A stretch of 35,222 nt of DNA from Bacteroidota bacterium (GTDB lineage Bacteria; Bacteroidota; Bacteroidia; Chitinophagales; Chitinophagaceae): assembly GCA_005884665.1 (NCBI GenBank), contig VBAT01000032.1, positions 53,742 to 88,963 on the forward strand. The letters run 5' to 3'. Shown here in pieces: positions 1 to 9,114 of this stretch (within the stretch, counting starts at the first letter, position 1; each line of letters starts with the position of its first letter). The translations under genes and the position numbers were made by a program. The notes beneath the pieces are model-generated. The model had not been told where the DNA came from, made no database searches, and saw only the letters and a program-made list of their open reading frames with translations.

Positions 1-671
1 ATGGCATACAATGAAGACTCATAGCATGCTTCTTCATTTCGGATAAGAGGATGATCCGCTGCAGTCAGTTTGCGGCCGCTCAACTTGGCCTGTTCCAGGT
101 TATGCCTGATGATCCGTTCATCTTCGCAATGAGTTGAGATCAGCACTTCAGCTTCGCTAAAGATCTTATTCAGGGTCATCGGGTTGTCCACCAGCATATT
201 TCCAGTGCTGGAACCCATGAATATTTTAATACCGCAAACCTCTTTTTTCTTATCATTTGTCTTCAAAACTTCATCAGTATTATTATTGCCCGTGCCCATG
301 AAAAAAGAATAATTGGCCAGAGAAGTATTTGAGGCGATCCTGTATTTATCCTCGAGCAACTCCTGTGTCAGCGCGTTTGGAATTGTATTGGGCATTTCCA
401 TGAAACTGGTCACACCGCCGGCCAGGGCAGCTTTCGCTTCAGTATAAATCGTGGCCTTATGTGTAAGTCCTGGTTCCCGGAAATGGACCTGGTCATCAAT
501 GGCGCCGGGAAAGAGATATTTACCTTCTCCATTGATCTCGGTGTAACTGCCACGGGCTGCTGTGATCTGCGGTTGTACTTTCTCGATCCTTCCATTCCTG
601 ATCAATACATCGCCAGTTTTTATCTGCCCTTCATTGACCACTTGAATATTTTTTATCAGGTATATTTGCAT
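1..671 (-). CDS. pyrC: Dihydroorotase (partial, C-terminus outside window)
   Basis: Catalyses cyclisation of carbamoyl-aspartate to dihydroorotate in pyrimidine synthesis; cytoplasmic zinc amidohydrolase. The minus-strand reading frame starts at the ATG at 669-671 and runs off the left edge after about 223 residues, roughly half of a normal protein. The N-terminus reads MQIYLIKNIQVVNEGQ, followed by the amidohydrolase signature FPGAIDDQVHFREPG (metal-binding HxR region) and later STHCEDE, which carries another metal-ligand histidine. The segment HPLIRNEEACYESSLYA near the edge is typical of Bacteroidota class I dihydroorotases. Only 27 bp separate it from the divergent gene at 699, so the two promoters must overlap. 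pyrD lies 17 kb away in the same window, so there is no pyr operon here. Confidence 0.9.
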   Translation of the reverse strand, partial: MQIYLIKNIQVVNEGQIKTGDVLIRNGRIEKVQPQITAARGSYTEINGEGKYLFPGAIDDQVHFREPGLTHKATIYTEAKAALAGGVTSFMEMPNTIPNALTQELLEDKYRIASNTSLANYSFFMGTGNNNTDEVLKTNDKKKEVCGIKIFMGSSTGNMLVDNPMTLNKIFSEAEVLISTHCEDERIIRHNLEQAKLSGRKLTAADHPLIRNEEACYESSLYA

Positions 672-698
672 AATTTGCTGCCGGATTAATCCATAACT

Positions 699-2474
699 AT
701 GCAATTTATAAAAAACCTCCATCCCTCAAGGGGAACTTCAATATTCCTCTTATTGTTACTCTCTTTTTTCTTCACAAACGCATTTTCCCAGTCCACTTAC
801 CTGCCGCAGGGCGATAAAGCGAACATCGTGCTGGAACGGATGGAAATTAAGCTGCAAAAGGATTCCATCCTCAATTTTTCAAAGACCAGGCCTTTTTCAA
901 GGCAGGACGTTGTTGGCGCTATCGAGCAATATTACAAACTCTTTCCCCTTCCAGATACATCGCTCAATAGAGGAAACCAGAACATTGTTGAGGATATCAT
1001 AGTTGATTCCCGATTCTCAAGGATCGACTACTACAATATGCAACGGGTGATGATCAACAACCTTGAATGGGTAAAAGCAGACCTTCCCTCCTATCACAGT
1101 AAAAAACCTATCTGGAAAGCATTTTACAAAACGCCCGCCAATCTTTACGAGGTGCATGTGAAGGATTTTGACCTGGTGTTGAATCCCGTTTTTCAATATG
1201 TGGTTTCCAAGGAAACTAATAATGACCAGCACCTCTTCCTAAATTCAAGAGGAGTAACGGTAAGAGGAAGGATTGCCAATAAGATCGGCTTTGCCGCTTA
1301 TATTACCGATAACCAGGAACGCGATGCCGGCTATGTACAGGATTGGACTGATAACCGGAGAGCCGTACCAGGCGCTGGCCTGTACAAGGCTTTTAAGGAC
1401 CCGGGTGGCGTTGATTATTTTGACGGCAGGGGATATTTCACATTTGGCGTAACCAAGTATATTAATGTAGCCTTTGGTTACGACAAAAACTTTATCGGCA
1501 ACGGCTATCGCAGCATGTTCCTGAGCGATTTCACTACCAGTAATCTTTTCCTTAAGCTAAATACCCGGATCTGGAAGTTGAATTACCAGAATTTGTTTAT
1601 GGAATTGCATTCGGCACATATTCCCGGGGGTGATAAGCTGATCGGCAAAAAATACGCGGCCATGCATCATCTCGATATTGCCGTCACCAAATGGATGAAT
1701 ATTGGCGTCTTTGAAGGCATCATATTTGGGCGCAAGGATCATTTTGAATTCAGTTATCTGAACCCGATCATCTTCTATCGCTCCATTGAGTTGCAAAACG
1801 GAAGCTTTGATAATTCTGTGGCTGGTATCGACCTGAAGGCGAACGTGGCCCGTCGCTTCCAGTTCTATGGCCAATTATTGCTGGATGAATTCAAATTATC
1901 GGAGATAAAAGCCGGGAATGGCTGGTGGGGTAATAAATATGCAATACAGGCCGGGGTCAAATACATCGATGCATTTACCATCAGGAATCTTGATCTTCAA
2001 CTTGAGTTCAATAGTGTAAGGCCGTTTACGTATTCACACAATGATTCAGTGGCAAATTACACCCATTACAATCAACCGCTGGCACACCCGCTGATGGCTA
2101 ACTTCAATGAATTTATCGCCATTGCAAGATACCAGCCCGCCCCAAAATGGTTTTTGCAATTTAAGGCGATGGCTTACAAGCAGGGTCTTGATTCCGTGAA
2201 TAGTCTACAGAGTTATGGCAGCAACATATTTCTTCCCAACATCCCGCCTTATCGCGTCGGCGACTACGGATATTATATTGGTTCCGGCGTGCAAACCAAT
2301 GTCGTTTACACTTCTTTACTTGTCTCCTACGAATTAAGAGAAAATCTTTTCCTGGAATTATTTGGCATACACAGGAGACAGGAAACAAAGACATCGCCAA
2401 TTAGCTCGGTCAGCTCGACCGTTGTTTCATTTGGTGTTCGATGGAATATGCACCGCCGCGAATTTGAATTTTAA
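699..2474 (+). CDS. Large outer-membrane beta-barrel protein, RemB/Wzi-like
   Basis: A 591-residue exported protein. It has a signal peptide of about 30 residues (hydrophobic core LLLLLSFFFTNAFS, then Gln-Ser) and no lipobox. The rest is rich in alternating hydrophobic and aromatic strands ending in an aromatic C-terminal strand (VVSFGVRWNMHRREFEF), the pattern of an outer-membrane barrel. Segments such as NPIIFYRSIELQ and FNSVRPFTYSH, and the QPLAHPLMANFNEF stretch, resemble the capsule-assembly Wzi family and the gliding-motility protein RemB of Bacteroidota. This assignment comes from memory of the family, not from a search. In that family the likely role is surface polysaccharide attachment or surface motility. 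It stands alone between divergent pyrC and an ABC exporter. The start at 699 is the only one giving a full signal peptide. Confidence 0.6.
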   Translation: MQFIKNLHPSRGTSIFLLLLLSFFFTNAFSQSTYLPQGDKANIVLERMEIKLQKDSILNFSKTRPFSRQDVVGAIEQYYKLFPLPDTSLNRGNQNIVEDIIVDSRFSRIDYYNMQRVMINNLEWVKADLPSYHSKKPIWKAFYKTPANLYEVHVKDFDLVLNPVFQYVVSKETNNDQHLFLNSRGVTVRGRIANKIGFAAYITDNQERDAGYVQDWTDNRRAVPGAGLYKAFKDPGGVDYFDGRGYFTFGVTKYINVAFGYDKNFIGNGYRSMFLSDFTTSNLFLKLNTRIWKLNYQNLFMELHSAHIPGGDKLIGKKYAAMHHLDIAVTKWMNIGVFEGIIFGRKDHFEFSYLNPIIFYRSIELQNGSFDNSVAGIDLKANVARRFQFYGQLLLDEFKLSEIKAGNGWWGNKYAIQAGVKYIDAFTIRNLDLQLEFNSVRPFTYSHNDSVANYTHYNQPLAHPLMANFNEFIAIARYQPAPKWFLQFKAMAYKQGLDSVNSLQSYGSNIFLPNIPPYRVGDYGYYIGSGVQTNVVYTSLLVSYELRENLFLELFGIHRRQETKTSPISSVSSTVVSFGVRWNMHRREFEF

Positions 2475-2791
2475 TCCTACATATGAAAGACGAACCTTTC
2501 ATACAATTTGCCCACAGACCTGCCTGCCGGTAAGCAGGGGCCGCTGAGAATACACAGATAGCCACAGAGAAAAAAACTCTGTGGCTATCTGCGCTGCCGA
2601 TCTTGTCACACTGTAACTGCACCAGGGATAAAATGGAACCTCGGGAATGACCTGTTTTTCCTCTGTCGTTCTCTGTGGCCATCTTGCCTTTTTGCACAGT
2701 ATACCACCATGAATTCCCCAAATAACCGATTTTTCACGAACTTGTACGCCATTTAATTTGTTAGAACAGGTCACCAATCTCAATTTGTTGT
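2475..2791. other. Intergenic region with CTCTGTGG-type repeats
   Basis: This 317-bp gap has no convincing gene. It holds a short imperfect palindrome near 2520-2539 (CCTGC ... GCAGG), a strong hairpin at 2555-2591, and a second diverged copy of the same wording (CTCTGTGGCCATCTT) around 2676-2690. Short open frames crossing it are low-complexity readings of these repeats. The promoter of the downstream ABC exporter must lie in the last 100 bp, but I see no clear consensus. Confidence 0.6.
2555..2591. repeat. Perfect 15-bp inverted repeat with A7 loop
   Basis: The arms CAGATAGCCACAGAG (2555-2569) and CTCTGTGGCTATCTG (2577-2591) are exact reverse complements around seven A residues. No T-tract follows on the plus strand, so it is not a standard terminator for the upstream gene. 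A related word, CTCTGTGGCCATCTT, recurs about 90 bp downstream, so this looks like a dispersed intergenic repeat. Confidence 0.85.
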
Positions 2792-4621
2792 ATGAAGATA
2801 TTACTGCGATACCTGAAACCGTATAAATGGCTGGTTATCCTTGTGTTGGTGCTGGCCGGTATAAACATCGGTTTTTCGCTCGTCGACCCAATAATATTCG
2901 GTAAGCTCGTAGATATTGCCAGCTATCATCAGTCGGAACATAAACTCGACTGGCCACAATTTCTTTATATGAATGAAGAAGTGACCCAAATAAAGGCGGG
3001 TAATCCTGTTAAGGTCGTTCTTTACGGAGTAGTGTGGCTTCTGCTTGCTTCTATTTCGGTAGCGATGATAAGCAGGATCGCGAAAGCTTTCCAGGATTAT
3101 TTTCTCAACCTAGTAACACAAAAGTTCGGCGCCAAAGTTTTTACTGACGGACTCCAGCATGCTATGAAGCTCCCCTATCATGAATTTGAAGACCAGCGTA
3201 GCGGTGAAACACTGGGCATTTTACAGAAAGTAAGGACTGACACCGAAAAATTCATTTCAACATTTATTAATGTGCTGTTCCCGGTATTTGTCGGTATCGT
3301 ATTCGTGGCAGCTTATGCGGTAACAAAAGACTGGCGCCTGCCGCTTATTTACTTCGGCGGTATCTTTCTTCTTACATATATTTCAAACCTGCTTAGCAAA
3401 AAGGTCAAGACGATCCAAAAAAAGATCGTGTCACAAACTACTTCACTGGCCGGAGCTACTACAGAATCCTTGCGGAATATCGAGCTGGTAAAAAGTCTTG
3501 GGTTGACACAACAGGAAGTCGGGCGTTTAAATAAGAACACATTCAAAATTCTCGGGCTCGAATTGACCAAGGTAAAACGCATTCGCAGTATCAGTTTTGT
3601 CCAGGGCACATTTGTCAACACACTTCGCCAGTTGATCCTGTTCATGCTGATGTGGCTGGTATTTAGAGGGAAACTGTTTCCGGGTGAAATTGTCACCATG
3701 CAGATCTTTTCCTTCTTTGTATTCGGTCCGTTGCAGGAGATCGGTAATATCATTCTTTCTTACCGCGAGGCACAGGCTTCACTCGAAAATTTTGAAACCC
3801 TGATGAAAAAAGAGCCAGAAAGACAGGCTCCCCAGCCCAAACATCTTGGACAGATAAAGACCCTCGAATTCGATCATGTCGCATTCAAACACAGGACCGC
3901 TGCTCATAAAGCCATCAACGATATCAGCTTTAAAGTAAAAACAGGGGAAACGATCGCGTTCGTGGGACCTTCGGGCTCGGGCAAGACTACATTGATGAAA
4001 TTGCTCGTCGGCCTTTACCGCCCGGAACAAGGAAAGATATTGTATAACGGGATTGATGAAAACAATATTGACTTTGATGACCTCCGCAACCAAATCGGTT
4101 TTGTGACCCAGGATACCCAACTTTTCTCCGGTACTATCAAAGAAAACCTCCTTTTTGTAAATCCCGGGGCCAGTGACCAGGATGTAATGGATGTTCTCCG
4201 CAAAGCATCCTGTCAGAGCATGTTGGCGAGAGCTGAAAAAGGATTGGACACCATGATCGGGGAAGGAGGACTAAAATTATCAGGTGGAGAAAAACAAAGG
4301 CTGTCCATTGCGAGGGCCTTGCTTCGTCGCCCAAAATTATTATTGTTTGATGAAGCCACTTCTGCATTGGACTCATTGACCGAAGAAGAGATCACAGATA
4401 CTATCCGCGAAATTTCCAGGGAAGGCAACCAGGTCACGATATTGATTGCACACCGTCTTTCAACCATCATGCATGCCGACAGGATCTATGTGCTTGAAAA
4501 AGGTGATGTCGTTGAAACCGGCAACCACGAGTCCTTGCTGGAAGAAAAGGGGTTGTACTATGCTATGTGGCGCCAGCAGATCGGTGAAAGGAAGAGCAAA
4601 GTGATGGCAGCCGTATCCTAA
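2792..4621 (+). CDS. ABC exporter half-transporter (fused membrane and ATPase domains)
   Basis: A 609-residue half-transporter of the MsbA/lipid-drug exporter type that should act as a homodimer in the inner membrane. Residues 1-320 form the six-helix membrane domain (first helix WLVILVLVLAGINIGFSLV). Residues about 350-595 form the ATPase. Walker A is GPSGSGKTT (residues 392-400), the ABC signature is LSGGEKQ (from Leu496), Walker B is LLLFDEATSALD with Asp520-Glu521, and the switch histidine is in IAHRLST. All catalytic residues are present. The substrate cannot be told from sequence; lipid, peptide or drug export are all possible. It is followed by a 169-bp gap and a rhodanese gene. Confidence 0.9.
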   Translation: MKILLRYLKPYKWLVILVLVLAGINIGFSLVDPIIFGKLVDIASYHQSEHKLDWPQFLYMNEEVTQIKAGNPVKVVLYGVVWLLLASISVAMISRIAKAFQDYFLNLVTQKFGAKVFTDGLQHAMKLPYHEFEDQRSGETLGILQKVRTDTEKFISTFINVLFPVFVGIVFVAAYAVTKDWRLPLIYFGGIFLLTYISNLLSKKVKTIQKKIVSQTTSLAGATTESLRNIELVKSLGLTQQEVGRLNKNTFKILGLELTKVKRIRSISFVQGTFVNTLRQLILFMLMWLVFRGKLFPGEIVTMQIFSFFVFGPLQEIGNIILSYREAQASLENFETLMKKEPERQAPQPKHLGQIKTLEFDHVAFKHRTAAHKAINDISFKVKTGETIAFVGPSGSGKTTLMKLLVGLYRPEQGKILYNGIDENNIDFDDLRNQIGFVTQDTQLFSGTIKENLLFVNPGASDQDVMDVLRKASCQSMLARAEKGLDTMIGEGGLKLSGGEKQRLSIARALLRRPKLLLFDEATSALDSLTEEEITDTIREISREGNQVTILIAHRLSTIMHADRIYVLEKGDVVETGNHESLLEEKGLYYAMWRQQIGERKSKVMAAVS

Positions 4622-4666
4622 ATAGGGCATGTTGACAAGTAATGACGTTTAAAACGTTTAATGGTT

Positions 4667-4733
4667 TAAAGGTTGAATAGAAGGCATAGGAAGCTTCAAA
4701 ATCTCAAACAACCGTTAGACCTTTCAACCTTTA
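4667..4733. repeat. Intergenic inverted repeat, TAAAGGTTGAA family
   Basis: TAAAGGTTGAA (4667-4677) and its exact reverse complement TTCAACCTTTA (4723-4733) flank a 45-bp spacer in the gap after the ABC exporter. A related pair, AAAGGTTTA (33948-33956) and TAAACCTTT (34028-34036), lies upstream of rplS, so the element appears to be dispersed. It may fold in the 3' region of the exporter transcript, but the spacer is long and no T-tract follows. Confidence 0.6.
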
Positions 4734-4790
4734 TCCGCAAGACGCCCATTCCAAAAAAATATTATTATTGCATATCCGTTAAAAAGAGAT

Positions 4791-5099
4791 ATGGGCCTTC
4801 TTACTTTTTTGGGGTTGGGTAATAAGATCACGGAAGCCATCAACCGTGGCGCTGTGATCATCGATGTGAGGCCTGCTTACGCATTTGATCAGCATGGCCG
4901 CGTACCCGGCTCCATCAATATTCCCGTCGATCGAATAGCCATCAATATTGAAAGGATAAAAAGCATGAAAAAACCCATCGTGATCTGTTGCGCTTACGGA
5001 ACAGATTGCGCCAACGCGATAAGGATGCTCCGAGAAAACGGTATAAAGGATGTGTACAATGGCGGAAGCTGGGAATCTGTTTACCGAAAAGTCAGGTAG
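4791..5099 (+). CDS. Single-domain rhodanese-like sulfurtransferase
   Basis: A 102-residue cytoplasmic protein consisting of one rhodanese domain. It shows the IIDVRPAYAFDQHGRVPGSINIP core (CH2A-like region), and the active-site loop CCAYGTDCANA places the catalytic cysteine at Cys67 (with Cys66 beside it and Cys73 in the loop). Rhodaneses carry a persulfide for sulfur transfer or act in redox. The loop lacks the arginine found in many thiosulfate sulfurtransferases, so the acceptor is unclear. The start fits the typical length of the family. It converges with the lipoprotein gene, with four bases between stops. Confidence 0.85.
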   Translation: MGLLTFLGLGNKITEAINRGAVIIDVRPAYAFDQHGRVPGSINIPVDRIAINIERIKSMKKPIVICCAYGTDCANAIRMLRENGIKDVYNGGSWESVYRKVR

Positions 5100-5103
5100 T
5101 TAC

Positions 5104-5523
5104 CTAAGGATTTACCTTAATCTTCACTGTCCTGGCCGTTATGTTGCGCCCATGATCTTCAAATTTCACCGATACAGTAAAATCAGTCGGGGTAGTTACA
5201 GTGATAGGACATGACATGCTAAAATTGTAAGAAGGTATATAGTGTATTTCGTAGTATTGGTCTTTGACTACCAGCCCATTCGCTTCATTACGGATCGATA
5301 TGCTTCCCTGGTAAAGACTGTTGTCGCTGACCGTTCCCGTTACATTTACGGTGCTTCCACTGGTATATACCTGGTCATCAGTTGGGCTGCTTACTGTTAC
5401 TACCGGGTAGGAATTATCTGTCGGGTCTATTGGAAAAGAATCATCATGATCACTTGGTATACCTGATTTGCCGCAGGAAACGGAAATAAAAAGAAGCAGG
5501 CAATATACTATTGAAGGTTTCAT
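5104..5523 (-). CDS. Ig-like fold lipoprotein, hypothetical
   Basis: A 139-residue lipoprotein: MKPSIVYCLLLFISVSC provides a type II signal peptide with the lipidated cysteine at about residue 17. A Ser/Asp/Pro-rich linker follows, then one beta-sandwich domain (VTVSSPTDDQVYTSGS... through VSVKFEDHGRNITA), which resembles bacterial Ig-like domains of Bacteroidota surface proteins. No catalytic motif is visible. It lies 52 bp downstream of the DUF2721-like gene on the same strand and may be co-transcribed with it. The function is unknown. Confidence 0.7.
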   Translation of the reverse strand: MKPSIVYCLLLFISVSCGKSGIPSDHDDSFPIDPTDNSYPVVTVSSPTDDQVYTSGSTVNVTGTVSDNSLYQGSISIRNEANGLVVKDQYYEIHYIPSYNFSMSCPITVTTPTDFTVSVKFEDHGRNITARTVKIKVNP

Positions 5524-5575
5524 TAATACTTCTTGTTCCTGGCGGTTTAAAGATTATCAACTCGAATCAACAAAT

Positions 5576-6022
5576 CTATTCCTTTTGTTCTTTCTTACCC
5601 CAGAGATCGCTGAAAAAGTTCGATTTTTCCAGTTCTTCCATGTCACTTAGCTCATATTCAAGGGCCTTAGTACTTTGCGATATCTCCAGTAATGAAATAA
5701 CCAGGGAAACCAGCAGGCTTAATAAGCTTAGTGCAAATATGAACCGGGTAACCATTGTCCATTGCTGGTATACGCCGTACATAGTAACCACGCAGCACAG
5801 GAAGCTAAAAACACCCAATCCCTGCATGGACCTTACAAGGTTTATCCGAACTCTCAATATTTTGATCTGTTGAAGCAAATGCGTTTTTTTCTCCCCCCTC
5901 ATATATTCATCGTGTAATTTTCGGATAAGGTTGGCTAGGGCCAGGTACCGGTTCGTATAAGCCAGTAACAATAAGCTAATGGCAGGGAACAATAAGGCAG
6001 GGGTATTGAAAGTGATTTCCAT
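5576..6022 (-). CDS. DUF2721-like membrane protein
   Basis: A 148-residue inner-membrane protein with an N-terminal TM segment (PALLFPAISLLLLAYTNRYL), a basic cytoplasmic helix (residues 35-65), two more TM helices (GVFSFLCCVVTMYGVY and FIFALSLLSLLVSLVISLL) and a charged C-terminus. The PALLFPAISLLLLAYTNR block is characteristic of DUF2721. I chose the ATG at 6020-6022: the open frame extends six codons upstream only through a TTG, and that region lies against the terminator of the preceding gene. The function is unknown. Confidence 0.8.
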   Translation of the reverse strand: MEITFNTPALLFPAISLLLLAYTNRYLALANLIRKLHDEYMRGEKKTHLLQQIKILRVRINLVRSMQGLGVFSFLCCVVTMYGVYQQWTMVTRFIFALSLLSLLVSLVISLLEISQSTKALEYELSDMEELEKSNFFSDLWGKKEQKE

Positions 6023-6037
6023 ACCCAAATGTAGATG

Positions 6038-6075
6038 CAAAAAAATAAATGCCGGATCAAGGCTGACCCGGCATT
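6038..6075 (-). terminator. Rho-independent terminator of the metal-import cluster
   Basis: Reading the minus strand after the permease stop, AATGCCGG pairs with CCGGCATT (stem 6075-6048), followed by a run of T residues (6045-6039). This is a strong intrinsic terminator. It separates the permease operon from the DUF2721-like gene. Confidence 0.85.
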
Positions 6076-6093
6076 ATCGCTAAAAAGTAAAAT

Positions 6094-6927
6094 TTATGCC
6101 GCCTTTTTGACAACTAATGACCGGATGAATTTATAGATCGCGGATAAAATAAAAATTCCGCTTAATACCGCAACGATAGAAGGTCCACCGGTGAAATCTC
6201 TTTTCAAAGACAACGTGAGCCCAAAATAACTTCCGAGGATGCTGATGAGAATCGCAAAAACAATAACAAGATACCTGTTCTTTGTCAGCATGATCGCAGA
6301 TACCGCCGGGATAATAAGAAAAGAAAACACCGGGATCACGCCATTTGCCTTTACCGCAAAAACAATTGACAGGCCTATGGAAATATAAAATAGAAAATTC
6401 CAGATGTTAAATATGCCGATCAAATGATTCTCTTCATTCTCAAAGGACTCGGTCAACGAATAGAATTTTTTAAAAAAAACAATATGCACCAGAGCAACGC
6501 AACCAAAAATGATCGCCAGCAACTTTAGCATATCAGGCGTAATGGAAAATATACTTCCAAACAGCACTTCCTGCATCATGTCCGCATCATTATTGGGAGT
6601 CTTAGAGATCAGCATTACAGTGAGCGCCGATGTGAAGGCGTATAAAATACCAATGATCGCCTCCTGTTTTAATCGTTTATCGCGGATACTTATGAAAGAC
6701 ATCAGTATGGCGCCCGCCAAGGTAAAAATGAGTGGTATCGAAGTCATTCCGCTTCCGATAAAGGCGGCAAACGCAACACCAAGTGAGGATATCTGCCCCA
6801 ACGCCAGGTCAACGAAAACAATTCCCCTGCCCACAACATGAACGCCGAGATAGGATAATAATATCCCACTGATAATGGCTGCTTTTAAAGCGGGAAAAAA
6901 AAGAGGTTGATGAAATAGTTCAAACAT
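6094..6927 (-). CDS. Metal ABC transporter permease, ABC-3 family (ZnuB/MntB type)
   Basis: A 277-residue integral membrane protein with about eight hydrophobic helices. The conserved ABC-3 permease motif around GRGIVFVDLALGQISSLGVA lies near residues 33-52. It should form the inner-membrane channel for Zn2+, Mn2+ or Fe2+ with a periplasmic binding protein and an ATPase. The binding-protein gene lies 31 bp upstream on the same strand, so they form one operon. No ATP-binding subunit is found on either side in this window. The metal cannot be decided from sequence. Confidence 0.88.
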   Translation of the reverse strand: MFELFHQPLFFPALKAAIISGILLSYLGVHVVGRGIVFVDLALGQISSLGVAFAAFIGSGMTSIPLIFTLAGAILMSFISIRDKRLKQEAIIGILYAFTSALTVMLISKTPNNDADMMQEVLFGSIFSITPDMLKLLAIIFGCVALVHIVFFKKFYSLTESFENEENHLIGIFNIWNFLFYISIGLSIVFAVKANGVIPVFSFLIIPAVSAIMLTKNRYLVIVFAILISILGSYFGLTLSLKRDFTGGPSIVAVLSGIFILSAIYKFIRSLVVKKAA

Positions 6928-6958
6928 CTACTATGTTTTATTTTTAAAAGAGTCGTTT

Positions 6959-7861
6959 TTACTTTAAGCTGGCAATTAGCTGGTTGATGTTGTAATCAAA
7001 CAGGTCGAAATAGTCCCTGACTGCAGGAAAGGCACCCACAGAAGTAGCGAGTGTAAGCTTTTTAGCTCCCGTTTGCTGCGAAACCATATCCGAAGACGAG
7101 GTAGTGAAATAAGGCGATGAAATGATCACCCTGATATTGTTCGATTTTATTTCTTTGATCACCTTCACCAGTTGCGAAGGCGAAGGCGGAATACCCGGCT
7201 TCGGCTCCAGGAAATCCACGATCTGCAATCCAAACCTCGTTTCAAAATAGACCCATTCGTTGTGATAAGCAATGATCTTAGTTCCTTTAAAAGGTGCCAT
7301 CTTTGCCAGCCAGTCTTTCATTCTTGCGTCTACCTTGTTGTTAAATGCCTGCAGATTAGCTTCATATGTTGCCTTGTTGGCCGGGTCTACACGCTCCAGC
7401 CCGTTAGCAATATTCCGCGCGATTGTCTTTCCATTTAACGGATCGAGCCAGTAGTGCGGGTTACCGTAAATATGGATATCACCCTCCGCCCGGTTTACTG
7501 ACGAAGGTACCTGGTACAGCGTAACGCCCGTGGATGCATCCACGTAACCCGCCGCTCCTTTCTGTATCTTATTATTCCTGGAGCTGGTCAACAATTGCGG
7601 CGACCATCCTGTCTCCAGGTCCAGACCCACCGTTACAAATAAATCTGCGCTTGATAAATTAATGATATAACTCGGTTTGGGATCGACGAAATGTGGATTC
7701 TGATAACCCGTCGCAATGGACATAACCGAAACTTTGTTACCTCCGATCAGTTCAGCGATGCTTTTAAGATCGGGAATCGTTGTCACCACTTTGATCGGTG
7801 CTGCATTGGCCGATAAAACAATACCGGCTAATATTACTGTTAAAATGGAAATTCTTTTCAT
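6959..7861 (-). CDS. Periplasmic metal-binding protein of ABC transporter (ZnuA-like)
   Basis: A 300-residue cluster A-I solute-binding protein. The start at 7859-7861 gives a clean signal peptide (MKRISILTVILAGIVLSANA, cut near residue 20); the open frame extends 27 codons further into the porin gene but has no export signal there. Likely metal ligands are His57 (QNPHFVDP), His136 (GNPHYWLDP) and His200 (AYHNEW), plus a C-terminal acidic residue. The long His-rich loop of many zinc-specific ZnuA proteins is absent, so Mn or Fe is also possible. It lies between the porin-like and permease genes. Confidence 0.88.
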   Translation of the reverse strand: MKRISILTVILAGIVLSANAAPIKVVTTIPDLKSIAELIGGNKVSVMSIATGYQNPHFVDPKPSYIINLSSADLFVTVGLDLETGWSPQLLTSSRNNKIQKGAAGYVDASTGVTLYQVPSSVNRAEGDIHIYGNPHYWLDPLNGKTIARNIANGLERVDPANKATYEANLQAFNNKVDARMKDWLAKMAPFKGTKIIAYHNEWVYFETRFGLQIVDFLEPKPGIPPSPSQLVKVIKEIKSNNIRVIISSPYFTTSSSDMVSQQTGAKKLTLATSVGAFPAVRDYFDLFDYNINQLIASLK

Positions 7862-7890
7862 ATTATAGTTTACTTCTTTTATTTTTTTTT

Positions 7891-9045
7891 TTAATACTGG
7901 TGAGCTCCATGGGCCCCTATGACAAATATCCAGCGCAACCATGCCTGGTAATAGCGTGATCCGATTGTATCATCGGTTGTTTTTCCTTCAAGTTCTATTT
8001 TTGAAAACTCGGTGGCATACCAGCCGGTAGTTAAGGAATAGGCCTGTTCAACAATACTTCTGTCGTACGGCTTTTCCGCATAATCATAGCGCCCGGTCAA
8101 AAACCATCTTTTGGCCAACTGGTATTGAAGGAATGAATACAATCCAAAGGAATTCCTGGAATCTGTTGTGGTATAGTTCGCCTGGCTATAATATAGTTCA
8201 CTTTGCCACGTCAGGGACTTGTATGTATTCAATTTGACCGGTTTCCATTTATAGGTAATATCGGCAGCGCCCAGGTTTGTTGCCCGTGAAGAATCATTCG
8301 GACCCGTTATGCCAGTCAATCCAATCTCAAGCGTAGCATTATCATTCAACGTAAATGAATTTTTCAGGTGACCAAGATAGATCAACCGGTTATTTTCACC
8401 GCGGTTAAAAATGGGTGATTCTCCCAGGCCGGATGTCACCTGGAAAATAAGTTCCTGGTAGACTTTTTTAGTCGGCAATAACCAGCTCAATGAAGCGCCT
8501 TCGTCATTTAAGCCATCGCCGAAATAATTTACATACGCATTCGGCAGATCAATAAACGGAAGGGCATGCGCATGCATCGGGTTGATACGGCCAACGGCTT
8601 CTTTAAACTTTCCTGCTTTCAACTGCAGGCGGGCGGGAAGTGAAAGCGTCGTAAGATAGCCTTCCTCAACTTCTACCCCATATTTCCCTGTTTCGGGGTC
8701 TCTCCCAAAAGAGAGAAAAAAATCTGCGCGTGCATAGGGATCTACCACTGCCTGTAACGAAAGCTCCGTTTCGTTTAAATAAGCATTAAAATTCTTTTTG
8801 CCGCGGCTTATATATGAACCCTGGAAATCGCCAATAACGCCAATATCGGGGTTAACATTAATGCCGGATCGTGTTTGCTGGGGTACCGGTTGCATATTGT
8901 TCTGTTGCATTTGCGATTCTATTTGCTTCAGCAGTGCAGAGTCCGCAGCCGTGCTGTCCGGCACCTGCGCCATACAGGGTTTAACAGAAAAAAATAAGAG
9001 CAATAAAATAAGGCCGTATAAACGACGACTGGATTTCTTTTCCAA
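7891..9045 (-). CDS. Porin-like outer-membrane protein linked to metal uptake
   Basis: A 384-residue exported protein with a signal peptide (LYGLILLLLFFSVKPCMAQ) and then a coiled Gln-rich stretch (residues 36-58). A beta-barrel-like remainder follows, with many strands of alternating hydrophobic residues, beginning NPDIGVIGDFQGSYIS. The His-containing motif INPMHAHALPFIDLP (around residue 160) could contact metal. Its gene lies 29 bp upstream of the binding protein on the same strand, so it probably provides outer-membrane passage for the same substrate. I know of similar barrel proteins next to zinc/manganese ABC genes, but the family name is not certain. Confidence 0.7.
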   Translation of the reverse strand: MEKKSSRRLYGLILLLLFFSVKPCMAQVPDSTAADSALLKQIESQMQQNNMQPVPQQTRSGINVNPDIGVIGDFQGSYISRGKKNFNAYLNETELSLQAVVDPYARADFFLSFGRDPETGKYGVEVEEGYLTTLSLPARLQLKAGKFKEAVGRINPMHAHALPFIDLPNAYVNYFGDGLNDEGASLSWLLPTKKVYQELIFQVTSGLGESPIFNRGENNRLIYLGHLKNSFTLNDNATLEIGLTGITGPNDSSRATNLGAADITYKWKPVKLNTYKSLTWQSELYYSQANYTTTDSRNSFGLYSFLQYQLAKRWFLTGRYDYAEKPYDRSIVEQAYSLTTGWYATEFSKIELEGKTTDDTIGSRYYQAWLRWIFVIGAHGAHQY

Positions 9046-9114
9046 ACGATAAAAATTGAATTTGAAAAAAGGTGATGGGCCCGGAAGATTTTACGCCAAT
9101 GCGGGTAAAACTCT

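Noticed and set aside
459..689. Plus-strand open frame of 76 codons
   Set aside because: It is antisense to the clear dihydroorotase reading frame, which has family motifs; the plus frame has none.
6959..7942. Longer start for the metal-binding protein
   Set aside because: The extra 27 residues lie over the porin gene's end and would hide the signal peptide that begins at 7861.
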